From Bacillota bacterium (lineage in GTDB: Bacteria > Bacillota > UBA994 > UBA5500), in contig JAKOXL010000024.1 of assembly GCA_029781045.1 (NCBI GenBank), positions 149,210-213,209 on the forward strand: a DNA stretch of 64,000 nt, read 5' to 3'. Position numbers and translations under genes: made by a program. Positions 26,078-34,589 of this stretch are shown one piece after another (the first letter of the stretch is position 1; every line of letters begins with the position of its first letter). The notes under the pieces are model-generated. The model searched no databases and was not told the DNA's origin. It was given only the letters and a program-made list of their open reading frames with translations.

Positions 26078-26124
26078 AAGGGTAAGGGTGAAAGGGTAAT
26101 TGCCCTTGCATGCTTACCCTTTTT
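26078..26124 (+). terminator. Bipartite hairpin with T-run between rpsB and tsf
   Basis: AAGGGTAAG (26078-26086) pairs with CTTACCCTT (26113-26121), enclosing a second stem AAGGG (26092-26096)/CCCTT (26103-26107), followed by TTTT. This could be an intrinsic terminator or partial attenuator that lowers tsf relative to rpsB. A TATACT (26132-26137) just downstream may be a weak separate promoter for tsf, but no good -35 is seen at the right distance. Confidence 0.65.
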
Positions 26125-26159
26125 GCAACTGTATACTATAGATTATGAGGAGGGAAAAC

Positions 26160-26810
26160 ATGGCTGAGATCACTGCGGCGTTAGTGAAGGAGTTGCGCGA
26201 GCGTACCGGTGCTGGCATGATGGATTGCAAGCGGGCCCTAGTCGAGAAAAATGGTGATTTGGAAGCTGCAGTCGAGTATCTACGTGAAAAAGGTCTGGCA
26301 GCTGCTGCTAAGAAGGCGGGGCGTATTGCCTCGGAAGGTATAGTAGATGCCTACATTCACGCCGGCGGCAAGATCGGAGTACTTATTGAGGTCAATTGCG
26401 AAACCGACTTCGTGGCCAAGACTGATGAGTTTAAACAATTGGTGCGCGATCTGGCAATGCACATTGCCGCCAATAACCCTACTTATGTTTCCAAAGAACA
26501 GATTCCCGCGGAAGTGGTTGAAAAAGAGCGCGAGATCTTGCGGGCTCAGGCTTTGAATGAAGGCAAGCCTGAGAAGATTGTGGATAAAATGGTAGAAGGT
26601 CGCATGGAGAAGTTCTATGCGGATGTCTGCCTACTTAACCAGCCTTTCGTTCGTGATCCAGACATAACAGTAGGCGAGTTGATCACCAGCAAGATTGCTA
26701 CGATCGGTGAGAACATTAGTGTACGCCGCTTTGAGCGATATGTTCTCGGTGAAGGTTTGGAAAAGCGAGTACAAGATCTTGCTGCCGAAGTGGCTGCCTT
26801 ACAAAAATAG
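26160..26810 (+). CDS. tsf: Elongation factor Ts
   Basis: This 216-aa EF-Ts begins [24 protein letters not shown] and contains the conserved NCETDFVAK (nucleotide-exchange core region). The second core subdomain is short, as in many Firmicutes of the compact EF-Ts type, with [15 protein letters not shown] and [10 protein letters not shown]. It catalyses GDP/GTP exchange on EF-Tu. ATG 26160 follows GAGGAGGG. Confidence 0.97.
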   Translation: MAEITAALVKELRERTGAGMMDCKRALVEKNGDLEAAVEYLREKGLAAAAKKAGRIASEGIVDAYIHAGGKIGVLIEVNCETDFVAKTDEFKQLVRDLAMHIAANNPTYVSKEQIPAEVVEKEREILRAQALNEGKPEKIVDKMVEGRMEKFYADVCLLNQPFVRDPDITVGELITSKIATIGENISVRRFERYVLGEGLEKRVQDLAAEVAALQK

Positions 26811-26822
26811 TTTGTTGATGTT

Positions 26823-26856
26823 GCAAAAAAGGAGCACTACGGTGTTCCTTTTTTTG
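26823..26856 (+). terminator. Intrinsic terminator after tsf
   Basis: GGAGCAC (26831-26837), a TACG loop, and GTGTTCC (26842-26848) form a 7-bp stem, flanked by a 5' A-run (26825-26830) and a T-run (26849-26855). The A/T runs extend the stem and allow bidirectional function. Confidence 0.88.
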
Positions 26857-26913
26857 CGAGGATAACAGGAATTACATTAGTTGCAGGCGAAATAGTAGGA
26901 CGGAGGTATTGCT

Positions 26914-27639
26914 ATGGATAGGCCGAAGTATAGACGTATCGTGCTAAAGCTGAGTGGGGAGGCCCTGGCGGGGGAGAAGGGGTTTGGTATTGACGCCCTA
27001 GTGGTGCAGGACATCGCCAAGCAGGTGCAGGAAGTAGTTGAAATGGGGGTACAAGTTGCCATCGTGGTCGGCGGAGGCAATATTTGGCGCGGTGTCGCTG
27101 GCAGCGCTAGCGGTATTGACCGTACTACTGCTGACTACATGGGGATGTTGGCAACCGTGTTGAACGCCCTGGCCTTACAGGATGCTTTGGAAAAACTAGG
27201 CGTGCCTACTCGTGTGCAGACAGCCATAGAAATGCGGGAGGTGGCTGAACCCTACATTAGGCGTCGGGCAACAACCCATCTTGACCGCGGTCGGGTAGTT
27301 ATTTTCGCCGCTGGTACGGGAAATCCTTATTTTACAACTGATACAACAGCGGCTTTGCGCGCTGCCGAGATTGACGCCGATGTCATCTTATTGGCTAAAG
27401 GAACCGTTAATGGGGTCTATGAAGCCGACCCGAAGGAGTTCCCAGATGCCAAGATGTTTAAACGCTTAACCTATCTTGAAGTATTGCAGCGTGGCCTGAA
27501 AGTTATGGATGCTACCGCCACATCTCTTTGCATGGATAACGGGATTCCTTTAATCGTCTTTGGCTTGGCTACCCATGGCAATATTCGACGCGCTTTGCTT
27601 GGTGAAGATATTGGAACATATGTTGGGGGTGAAAGCTAA
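26914..27639 (+). CDS. pyrH: UMP kinase
   Basis: This 241-aa amino-acid-kinase-fold protein contains [45 protein letters not shown], and [20 protein letters not shown]. It phosphorylates UMP to UDP and is hexameric in characterised bacteria. ATG 26914 follows GGAGGTATT. It lies between tsf and frr, the conserved order. Confidence 0.97.
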   Translation: MDRPKYRRIVLKLSGEALAGEKGFGIDALVVQDIAKQVQEVVEMGVQVAIVVGGGNIWRGVAGSASGIDRTTADYMGMLATVLNALALQDALEKLGVPTRVQTAIEMREVAEPYIRRRATTHLDRGRVVIFAAGTGNPYFTTDTTAALRAAEIDADVILLAKGTVNGVYEADPKEFPDAKMFKRLTYLEVLQRGLKVMDATATSLCMDNGIPLIVFGLATHGNIRRALLGEDIGTYVGGES

Positions 27640-27641
27640 CC

Positions 27642-28199
27642 ATGATGCAAGATTTATTGCAAGACGCAAGTGAGAAGATGAGCAAGAGTATAGCAGCCTT
27701 GCAAAAGGATTTGGCCGCTTTGCGCGCAGGCAGGGCGACGCCTGCATTACTAGATAAGGTCCTGGTGGAGTATTACGGTGTACCTACCCCTGTTGCGCAG
27801 ATGGCATCCATTAGCGTGCCTGAGCCACGTACCCTTGTGATTCAGCCTTGGGATAAGGGGACCGTAAAAGATATTGAAAAGGCAATATTAAAATCGGACC
27901 TAGGCTTGACACCCATTTCTGATGGAACAGTTATACGCCTGCCTATCCCACAAATGACCGAAGAGCGCCGTCTGGAGCTGGTTAAGACTGTGCGCAAGAA
28001 GGGCGAGGAATGTAAAGTGGCTATTCGCAATGTGCGGCGCGATGTCAATGATATGCTGAAAGAGTTAGAGAAGAACAAAGAAATCTCGGAAGATGATCTT
28101 AAACGTGGGCAGGATGAAGTACAGAAACTGACGGATAAGCATGTAAAGCAGGTTGACGATGTTATTGCTGCTAAAGAAAAGGAGATCTTGGAAGTATAG
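27642..28199 (+). CDS. frr: Ribosome recycling factor
   Basis: This 185-aa RRF contains LQKDLAALRAGRATPALLDKVLVEYYG and MTEERRLELVKTVRKKGEECKVAIRNVRRD. It splits post-termination ribosomes with EF-G. The first ATG (27642) and second ATG (27645) are both possible. It starts 2 nt after pyrH and ends directly before the next ORF. Confidence 0.97.
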   Translation: MMQDLLQDASEKMSKSIAALQKDLAALRAGRATPALLDKVLVEYYGVPTPVAQMASISVPEPRTLVIQPWDKGTVKDIEKAILKSDLGLTPISDGTVIRLPIPQMTEERRLELVKTVRKKGEECKVAIRNVRRDVNDMLKELEKNKEISEDDLKRGQDEVQKLTDKHVKQVDDVIAAKEKEILEV

Positions 28200-28400
28200 A
28201 TGAACTCTCACCATCTCCTGGGGTTGACTGTGCCGCAGGCCGCCACCTATTTGCGATCACAAGGTCTGGAGCTGCAGGTGGAAGTGACAGGTCAGAAGGG
28301 GGATAACCCGGAGCAGGCAAGGGTAGTGCGGGTTGCCCTAACGGGAGAGAAGTATAGGCTTACCGTTGTGTATCCGCCCTCATTACGGTTACAATCATGA
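28200..28400 (+). CDS. Small PASTA-like hypothetical protein
   Basis: This 66-aa ORF starts at the base after the frr stop. It has LLGLTVPQAATYLRSQGLELQVEVTG then ARVVRVALTGEKYRLTVVYPP, which resembles the alpha-beta pattern of a single PASTA-type repeat (VPxAxxxLxxxGL). There is no signal peptide or membrane segment, so a cell-wall role is doubtful. The assignment is only structural resemblance; I do not recognise a family. It is followed by a strong hairpin. Confidence 0.6.
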   Translation: MNSHHLLGLTVPQAATYLRSQGLELQVEVTGQKGDNPEQARVVRVALTGEKYRLTVVYPPSLRLQS

Positions 28401-28408
28401 TGTAGGGT

Positions 28409-28436
28409 GCCCCCTGCTTTCTCAGGGGGCCATTTG
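28409..28436 (+). terminator. GC-rich hairpin between the small ORF and uppS
   Basis: GCCCCCTG (28409-28416) pairs with CAGGGGGC (28423-28430) across CTTTCT, followed by CATTTGTT. The T-tract is imperfect, so this is a weak terminator or attenuator ahead of uppS. Confidence 0.6.
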
Positions 28437-28454
28437 TTATGGAAGGTGGTTGGT

Positions 28455-29174
28455 ATGGGCTCAAGGGCTGCGGCTAGACTCCCTAAACACATAGCAATAG
28501 TAATGGATGGCAATGGACGATGGGCTAAGGCCCGGGGTTTGCCCCGCCAAGTAGGGCATCGACAAGGTGCGGAAAACATGAGGACCATCATCCAAGCTTG
28601 TCTCGATTTGGGGATACGATATCTAACCCTATATGCATTCTCCACCGAAAACTGGAAGAGGCCCTCTGCGGAAGTGGATTATCTCATGAGCCTGCCTGGG
28701 CAGTTCTATGAACGGGAAAGGCACTTGCTGCACGAGCACCGGATAAGAGTTCTGATTATAGGCGATGTAGATGGATTGCCAGCTGCCACGCGAGAAGTGG
28801 TGTTGCGCATGCAGGAGGAAACCAAGGATTACAGTGCCCTTACTCTCTGCTTGGCCTTCAATTACGGAGGGAGGGCCGAACTGGCAAGGGCAGCCCAAAT
28901 CTTAGCCAGGAAGTGGCAAGCAGGGGAGCTGGCCAGTATAACGGAAGCCGATGTGGCTGATGCCCTGTATACGCGAGGGTTACCAGATCCCGATTTGGTG
29001 ATCCGTTGTGGAAACGAAATGCGCATCAGCAACTTCTTGCTTTGGCAATCTGCCTATGCCGAATTATACTTCTCACCAAAGCTGTGGCCCGATTTCAGCA
29101 AGCGTGACCTAGAATTAGCGATAGAAGACTTTGCTAAGCGGGATCGGCGATTTGGTGGGGTAGAAAATGTTTAG
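28455..29174 (+). CDS. uppS: Undecaprenyl diphosphate synthase
   Basis: This 239-aa cis-prenyltransferase has HIAIVMDGNGRWAKARGL (catalytic D18), TLYAFSTENWKRP, FNYGGRAEL, and the C-terminal DPDLVIRCGNEMRISNFLLWQSAYAELYF with the substrate-binding RxSNF-type motif. It makes the C55 lipid carrier for wall synthesis. ATG 28455 follows GGAAGGTGG; the in-frame ATG/GTG starts upstream overlap the hairpin. Confidence 0.96.
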   Translation: MGSRAAARLPKHIAIVMDGNGRWAKARGLPRQVGHRQGAENMRTIIQACLDLGIRYLTLYAFSTENWKRPSAEVDYLMSLPGQFYERERHLLHEHRIRVLIIGDVDGLPAATREVVLRMQEETKDYSALTLCLAFNYGGRAELARAAQILARKWQAGELASITEADVADALYTRGLPDPDLVIRCGNEMRISNFLLWQSAYAELYFSPKLWPDFSKRDLELAIEDFAKRDRRFGGVENV

Positions 29175-29195
29175 AAAGACTCGAGAGGAAGAGCG

Positions 29196-29996
29196 ATGAT
29201 GGTATGGCAGCGAATAGGAAGTGCTTTGATTGCTGCTCCGTTGGTACTGTGGGCTGTCTACGTGGGCGGCGTACCCTTTATGGTCTTGCTTATGGCTATG
29301 GCCCTCATAGCATGGTATGAAGTGCAAGCGATGCAACCCGAGGCTGATCAGTTAATTGCCTGTCTAGGCTATTTGTTATTGCTCCTGGTTATCTACACCG
29401 GTTGGCGTTGGCAGGATAACCTGGTGCCTATTTTTACTGCTGCCCTTTTCATATTGCTGGCGACACTGCTTTGGCGCTACGACGCAAATCGATGGCCGCT
29501 GGTAACCCATGCTGTTACGGCTTTCTGCTACCTCAGCTTCCCCTTAGTATACTTGCTCAAACTGGGCAGCCTATCTGCCGGGTGGCGCTGGATCGTGCTG
29601 TTGCTTGCCTGCGTTTGGTCTTATGATTCTTTTGCTTTTTTTATCGGTTGTGCTTTCGGAAAGCATCGTCCCTGGCCCCGTATCTCTCCTAAGAAGTCAC
29701 TGGAAGGAGTACTTGGTGGCCTTATTGGCTGCATGTTCGTAGCTGTACTTGCCTTTTGTGTTTTGTTTCCCCATTTGGGGATTCGTCAGCAATTGGGGCT
29801 TGGGTTACCCTTCGGCTTGATTGTGGGTGTGCTGGCTCAAACTGGCGACCTCTTTGAATCGGCCCTTAAGAGAACATTTGCCGTAAAAGACTCGGGACGT
29901 TTCTTACCTGGCCATGGTGGCTTGTTGGACCGAATCGACTCGGTTTTGTTTGCAACTCCTTTTGTCTATTATTTCCTAATGACATTCATGCTTTAG
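29196..29996 (+). CDS. cdsA: Phosphatidate cytidylyltransferase
   Basis: This 266-aa polytopic membrane protein carries the CDP-diglyceride synthetase signature near the C-terminus: ESALKRTFAVKDSGRFLPGHGGLLDRIDS. It forms CDP-diacylglycerol, the substrate of PgsA encoded further downstream. The ATG at 29196 (or 29199) follows GAGAGGAAG. Confidence 0.95.
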   Translation: MMVWQRIGSALIAAPLVLWAVYVGGVPFMVLLMAMALIAWYEVQAMQPEADQLIACLGYLLLLLVIYTGWRWQDNLVPIFTAALFILLATLLWRYDANRWPLVTHAVTAFCYLSFPLVYLLKLGSLSAGWRWIVLLLACVWSYDSFAFFIGCAFGKHRPWPRISPKKSLEGVLGGLIGCMFVAVLAFCVLFPHLGIRQQLGLGLPFGLIVGVLAQTGDLFESALKRTFAVKDSGRFLPGHGGLLDRIDSVLFATPFVYYFLMTFML

Positions 29997-30012
29997 TTGA
30001 AGGAGGCCTACT

Positions 30013-31143
30013 GTGAGTAAGCGCGTAGCAGTGCTCGGTAGCACCGGTTCGGTGGGCCGACAAGCTTTGGAAGTAGCAGAGCACCTGGGATTGTCGATAG
30101 TGGGGCTGGCGGCTGGTAGGAATGCCCATCTCTTGGCGGAACAGGTGGAAAAGTATCGCCCCCAGTGGGCTGTGTTAGCTGAGGGGGAATCCTTTACCGC
30201 CCCGGCCTGCACGGAGGTGGCTTACGGTCCAGAGGCCCTTGCCCATTTCTCCCGTTGGCATCAGGCGGATATAGTTATTGCGGCCATAGCGGGAGTAGCT
30301 GGTCTTGTACCTACATGGAATGCGATTCTCAGTGGTACTACGGTGGCTTTAGCCAATAAGGAATCGCTGGTGACGGCGGGAGAATTGATAATGCAAGCGA
30401 CCTCCACTGCTGGTGCTACCGTTATTCCTATTGATAGTGAGCACTCAGCTATCTGGCAGTGTCTGCAAGGCGTGGAGAGGCAGCATGTATATCGTCTCTT
30501 GCTCACTGCTTCGGGAGGACCATTCCGCTCATGGGATCGCTCTCGCCTAACTCAGGTGACCATTGGCGATGCTTTGGCCCACCCTACCTGGAAAATGGGC
30601 AGGAAGATTACCATTGATTCCGCAACCCTGATGAACAAGGGTTTGGAGGTAATAGAAGCCCACTGGTTGTTTGGGGTATCATATAATAATATAGAAGTGG
30701 TAATACATCCCGAGAGTATAGTCCATTCTATGGTAGAGCTAACTGATGGTTCGATTCTGGCCCAACTCTCCTTGCCGGATATGAGGCTGCCGATCCAATT
30801 AGCCCTTACCTACCCGACACGCGTGGAATCGTCTGTACCCAGGCTGAATTTGAGCCAGTTGAGGCAGCTGACCTTTGCCGACCCGAGGCTCGACGACTTT
30901 CCTTGTTTGAACCTGGCTATAGAGGCCGGACGGGCTGGCCGAAGTTATCCTATCGTGCTAAATGCTGCCAATGAGGTGGCGGTCGAGGCCTTTTTGTCAG
31001 CTCGTATAGGCTTCATGGATATTCCTCGTGTAGTGCGGCAGACCTTGGAGGCCCATAATCCCGTTCAAGTGACAGACATTGATACGGTACTGGAGATTGA
31101 TCTGGAGGCACGGGAGAGCGCTAAGGGGTATATTGGCAATTAA
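30013..31143 (+). CDS. dxr: 1-deoxy-D-xylulose 5-phosphate reductoisomerase
   Basis: This 376-aa enzyme has the NADPH-binding GSTGSVGRQALEV, ANKESLV, PIDSEHSAIWQCLQG and the catalytic-loop TASGGPFR, followed by HPTWKMGRKITIDSATLMNKGLEVIEAHWLFG. It makes MEP, the committed step of the MEP isoprenoid pathway. With ispG and uppS nearby it forms a small isoprenoid-to-undecaprenol block. GTG 30013 follows AAGGAGGCC. Confidence 0.97.
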   Translation: MSKRVAVLGSTGSVGRQALEVAEHLGLSIVGLAAGRNAHLLAEQVEKYRPQWAVLAEGESFTAPACTEVAYGPEALAHFSRWHQADIVIAAIAGVAGLVPTWNAILSGTTVALANKESLVTAGELIMQATSTAGATVIPIDSEHSAIWQCLQGVERQHVYRLLLTASGGPFRSWDRSRLTQVTIGDALAHPTWKMGRKITIDSATLMNKGLEVIEAHWLFGVSYNNIEVVIHPESIVHSMVELTDGSILAQLSLPDMRLPIQLALTYPTRVESSVPRLNLSQLRQLTFADPRLDDFPCLNLAIEAGRAGRSYPIVLNAANEVAVEAFLSARIGFMDIPRVVRQTLEAHNPVQVTDIDTVLEIDLEARESAKGYIGN

Positions 31144-31218
31144 GACCATCAACATGCATAGATTTAGTGCATAGAAGCGGGCAAAGTTGGCAAGAACCCA
31201 CATTAGGTAGGTGATTAA

Positions 31219-32244
31219 ATGACGGTTTTTGTAGCGCTCCTGATTATCGGTGTGCTGGTTATAGCCCATGAGTTGGGGCATTTTCTGGCAGCAAAGGCCA
31301 ACGGTATTTTGGTTCTGGAGTTTGCTGTGGGAATGGGGCCCGTCTTGTTTTCACGTCAATTCGGTGAGACGCGATATTCCTTGCGGTTACTACCTATTGG
31401 TGGGTTTGCTCGTATGGCTGGGGACGAAGGCGAAGGGGAAGATACTTATGTTCCAGAGCATCGACGTTTCGATAAGAAACCCATTCTTGCTCGCGCGTTG
31501 GTGAGCGCAGGTGGCCCGCTGGCTAATTTCTTGGTGGCGGTATTGCTCTTCGCCATTGTTTTCATGTTTGTGGGGGTTCCGTCTTCGGCTCCCTTGATAG
31601 GGTCGGTTAAGCCAGACTGGCCGGCCGCTGCTGCTGGCCTGATGGTTGGCGATCGGGTGCTCAGTATTAGTGGGGTCCCAGTGGAAGATTGGCAAGACGT
31701 GCAAACTGAGATTGTAGCTCGCCCCGAGCAACAGCTGACAATTGTGGTGGAGCGGAACGGGGAGACCCTTTCTGTGCAGGTAACTCCACGCATCGAAGAA
31801 ACCAGTGGTCGCGCCCAGATAGGCATAGGGCCCAGTATTCAACGTTTTAGTTTCTTAGGATCAATTAGCATGGGGTGGCAAGAGACCGTCTGGTTTACCC
31901 GCCAGATCGTGCAGTTGTTGGGAAGTATGATAACTGGTAAGATTCCCGCGGAAGGAGCTGGCCCCATCGGGCTGATTGTCATGGTAGGTCAAGTGGCCGC
32001 TACGGGTGTGGTGAACCTGTTGACTTTTGCAGCGATTATCAGTATCCAGTTTGGACTCTTTAACTTATTGCCAGTTCCCGCACTGGATGGTAGTCGTTTG
32101 GTCTTTCTGGCTATTGAAGCCATAAGAGGTAGGCCGATTGAGCCAGAGAAGGAGAACTTCGTCCATTTTGTGGGCTTTGTATTACTGATGACCTTCATGG
32201 TTTTCATCACCTTTAAAGATCTACAGAGACTTAACATCTTTTAG
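31219..32244 (+). CDS. rseP: RseP/RasP site-2 zinc metalloprotease
   Basis: This 341-aa intramembrane protease has H17-E18-x-x-H21 in IAHELGHFLAAKANGI, a PDZ domain (about 120-205), and the second zinc site in FNLLPVPALDGSRLVF. There are four membrane segments. It cleaves regulatory membrane proteins such as anti-sigma factors and FtsL in Bacillus. It is placed between dxr and ispG, as usual. The 75-nt gap after dxr has no clear promoter. Confidence 0.95.
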   Translation: MTVFVALLIIGVLVIAHELGHFLAAKANGILVLEFAVGMGPVLFSRQFGETRYSLRLLPIGGFARMAGDEGEGEDTYVPEHRRFDKKPILARALVSAGGPLANFLVAVLLFAIVFMFVGVPSSAPLIGSVKPDWPAAAAGLMVGDRVLSISGVPVEDWQDVQTEIVARPEQQLTIVVERNGETLSVQVTPRIEETSGRAQIGIGPSIQRFSFLGSISMGWQETVWFTRQIVQLLGSMITGKIPAEGAGPIGLIVMVGQVAATGVVNLLTFAAIISIQFGLFNLLPVPALDGSRLVFLAIEAIRGRPIEPEKENFVHFVGFVLLMTFMVFITFKDLQRLNIF

Positions 32245-32261
32245 AAATGAGGAAGATCTAC

Positions 32262-33329
32262 ATGGGGGAACGCCGAACCAAACCGGTGGCGATTGGGAGT
32301 GTGATTATCGGCGGTAGTAATCCGGTGGCCCTGCAATCCATGACCAACACTGATACCCGGGATGTGGAGGCTACGCTACGGCAGGTACAAGAGTTGGTTG
32401 AGGCCGGTTGCGACTTGGTACGGGTATCTGTACCGGATAAGGAAGCGGTGGAGGCTTTTGGCCGCTTGGTGCGCGCTGCCCCGTGTCCACTCATTGCCGA
32501 TGTGCATTTTGATTATCGCTTAGCCATTGGTGCCCTGCGGCAAGGTGCCAGCAAGGTGCGAATAAACCCAGGGAATATCGGTGACTGGGAGCGTGTGGAT
32601 GCCATCATTGCTGCCGCTAAAGAACGGGACGCGGCCATTCGTATAGGTGTGAACGGCGGCTCCCTACCGAAACACATTTTGGCCAAGTATGGCAAACCTA
32701 GTGCCGAGGCACTGGTTGCAGCCGGATTGGAATATCTAGACCGCTTCTTGGCCGCCGACTTTGACCGTCTAGTTTTCTCTTTTAAGTCCAGTAGTGTTCC
32801 TAACACTATTCAAGCCTATCGACTGGCCGCCAGTAAGTTAGAGTGGCCACTACATGTGGGGGTAACCGAGGCCGGAACCAAGTGGCGTGGTACTATTCAC
32901 TCCTGTGTCGGCATTGGCACACTGCTGGCGGAGAACATAGGTGATACCATTCGGGTATCGCTGACCAGCAATCCAGTGGAAGAGGTGAAGGTTGGATTAG
33001 AGATATTGCGAGCGCTGGACTTGCGAGCTTCTGGTATAAGTGTCACTTCCTGTCCTACCTGTGCCCGTACTCCGGAGGATCTGATTGGTCTGGCAGAACG
33101 TTTTGAGCAGATGGTATCTGGTATGGCGGGACAAGCTCGTGTGGCGATAATGGGCTGCGCTGTTAATGGCCCTGGTGAAGCCAGGGAGGCGGACCTGGGC
33201 TTGGCATTGGGACCCGGGAAAGCTTTGCTTTTTGTCGGCGGTGAAATAGTGGAAACGGTGCCGATTGAACAGGCACTTCAACGCCTTTATGATGAGGTAG
33301 TCCGTTTCCTCAACAGAAGAAGGGAATAG
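32262..33329 (+). CDS. ispG: HMBPP-forming synthase IspG (GcpE)
   Basis: This 355-aa enzyme has VIIGGSNPVALQSMTNTDT, the TIM-barrel core, and the C-terminal [4Fe-4S] ligands in SCPTCART plus the later IMGCAVNGPGEA. It converts MEcPP to HMBPP. ATG 32262 is preferred, preceded by TGAGGAAG. ATG 32247 lies 3 nt after rseP and lacks a ribosome-binding site. Confidence 0.95.
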   Translation: MGERRTKPVAIGSVIIGGSNPVALQSMTNTDTRDVEATLRQVQELVEAGCDLVRVSVPDKEAVEAFGRLVRAAPCPLIADVHFDYRLAIGALRQGASKVRINPGNIGDWERVDAIIAAAKERDAAIRIGVNGGSLPKHILAKYGKPSAEALVAAGLEYLDRFLAADFDRLVFSFKSSSVPNTIQAYRLAASKLEWPLHVGVTEAGTKWRGTIHSCVGIGTLLAENIGDTIRVSLTSNPVEEVKVGLEILRALDLRASGISVTSCPTCARTPEDLIGLAERFEQMVSGMAGQARVAIMGCAVNGPGEAREADLGLALGPGKALLFVGGEIVETVPIEQALQRLYDEVVRFLNRRRE

Positions 33330-33346
33330 TATAGGGGGTATTTTGG

Positions 33347-33973
33347 ATGCGTACAATCGCAATTATACCCGCGTATAACGAGGAGAAAACCGTTACCAGT
33401 ATTGTGGAGGCAGCTATTGGGTCCCGCTATGTCGACGAGGTTTATGTGGTTAATGATGGTTCGGAAGATAGGACAAGCCAGGTGGCAAGGGATGCTGGAG
33501 CCACGGTCATTGAAATGGGCCAAAATCGAGGTAAGGGTGCTGCCTTGCAAATGGGGCTACAGTCAACCGCCAGCGATATCATTGTGTTTCTCGATGCGGA
33601 TTTGATTGGGCTAAGAGCTGAGCATGTGGATTCCCTTGTAGTCCCTGTACTGCAGGGGGAAGTAGATATGACTCTAGGAGTGTTTGAAGGTGGGCGCCGC
33701 TCAACGGATCTGGCGCAAAAGATAACGCCCTTCCTCACGGGGCAGAGGGCAGTCAAACGCCATATACTGCAACAGATCCCCAATTTTGAGGAGTTAGGTT
33801 TCGGTGTGGAAGTGGCTTTAACTCGTTATGTTAAAGCCCATGCGATACCTTATCGCGAGATAGTATTGCACGAAGTCTCCCAGGTGATGAAAGAGGAGAA
33901 GTTTGGCCTCATAGATGGGTTTTCCCGTCGTCTGCGGATGTACTGGGATATTGTTCGTACTTTAGCACAATAA
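33347..33973 (+). CDS. Family-2 glycosyltransferase (small, soluble)
   Basis: This 208-aa GT-A fold protein has IAIIPAYNEEKTV, VVNDGSEDRT, NRGKGAALQMGL and the metal/nucleotide-binding FLDADLIGL. There is no membrane anchor. In Bacillus, proS usually lies between ispG/rseP and rimP; here the slot holds this transferase. Its donor and acceptor cannot be read from sequence. It resembles glucosyl-3-phosphoglycerate synthase-like and dolichyl-phosphate-mannose-like transferases in general organisation only. Confidence 0.85.
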   Translation: MRTIAIIPAYNEEKTVTSIVEAAIGSRYVDEVYVVNDGSEDRTSQVARDAGATVIEMGQNRGKGAALQMGLQSTASDIIVFLDADLIGLRAEHVDSLVVPVLQGEVDMTLGVFEGGRRSTDLAQKITPFLTGQRAVKRHILQQIPNFEELGFGVEVALTRYVKAHAIPYREIVLHEVSQVMKEEKFGLIDGFSRRLRMYWDIVRTLAQ

Positions 33974-33995
33974 GTACAGTTCAGTAGTTATTAAC

Positions 33996-34024
33996 TTGCA
34001 GCTGATTAGGTTGTGTGGTAGAAT
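33996..34024 (+). promoter_or_regulatory. Promoter of the rimP-nusA-infB operon
   Basis: TTGCAG (33996-34001) and TAGAAT (34019-34024) are separated by exactly 17 bp. The expected start is near 34031, just where the hairpin described next begins. Confidence 0.72.
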
Positions 34025-34031
34025 GTTGCTG

Positions 34032-34059
34032 GCAGAGAGTGGGGTTTCCCACTCTCTGC
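34032..34059 (+). other. Perfect 12-bp 5'-end hairpin in the rimP leader
   Basis: GCAGAGAGTGGG (34032-34043) pairs perfectly with CCCACTCTCTGC (34048-34059) across GTTT. It starts at the predicted transcript 5' end. The following ATTTAT is not a proper T-run, so a 5' mRNA-stabiliser is more likely than a terminator; leader attenuation is possible. Confidence 0.7.
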
Positions 34060-34104
34060 ATTTATCCAGTGAAAAATACTGTACCAAGCAAGGGGGCTTA
34101 TCTA

Positions 34105-34575
34105 ATGAAAAAGCCACAGAATCTGGATGCAATTGTTGCTGCCATTGAGCCAATCGTCACTGCCGGAGGTTACGACCTCATTGAAGTGGTTTGGGGAACA
34201 CCGTTTAACCGTCGTACGCTAACGGTGTTTGTAGATAAGCCAGGCGGTATCTTGGTAGATGAATGCCGATCTCTATCCCGCCAGATTGGGGACCTTTTGG
34301 AAGAAAGGGATCTCGTAAAGGGGAGTTATGTATTAGAAGTGTCTTCCCCGGGGGCTGAAAGACCGCTAAAGGACCTTAAAGACTATGAACGCTTTGCGGG
34401 ACGCTATGCGCTGATATGCACTCGAGAGCCTCTACCAGAAACCGGGCGCGATCAAGTGTATGGTTACTTGCGAGGCTTAACCGATAGTGCAGTCAAGTTG
34501 GAAATAGCTGAAGATCGAATCATACATATCCCATTGAACCAGATTAGCAAGGCTAGATTGGCAATAAAGTTTTAG
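34105..34575 (+). CDS. rimP: Ribosome maturation factor RimP
   Basis: This 156-aa protein has IEPIVTAGGYDLIEVVWG, VDKPGGILVDECRSLSRQI and LEVSSPGAERPLKDLKDY, the RimP core. It assists 30S maturation. ATG 34105 follows AAGGGGGC; earlier in-frame starts would fall inside the leader hairpin. It is first in the nusA operon, the conserved order. Confidence 0.95.
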   Translation: MKKPQNLDAIVAAIEPIVTAGGYDLIEVVWGTPFNRRTLTVFVDKPGGILVDECRSLSRQIGDLLEERDLVKGSYVLEVSSPGAERPLKDLKDYERFAGRYALICTREPLPETGRDQVYGYLRGLTDSAVKLEIAEDRIIHIPLNQISKARLAIKF

Positions 34576-34589
34576 GAGGACGGATTGGC

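Noticed and set aside
34032-34059. The rimP leader hairpin as an intrinsic terminator
   Set aside because: It lacks a T-run and sits at the predicted 5' end of the transcript.
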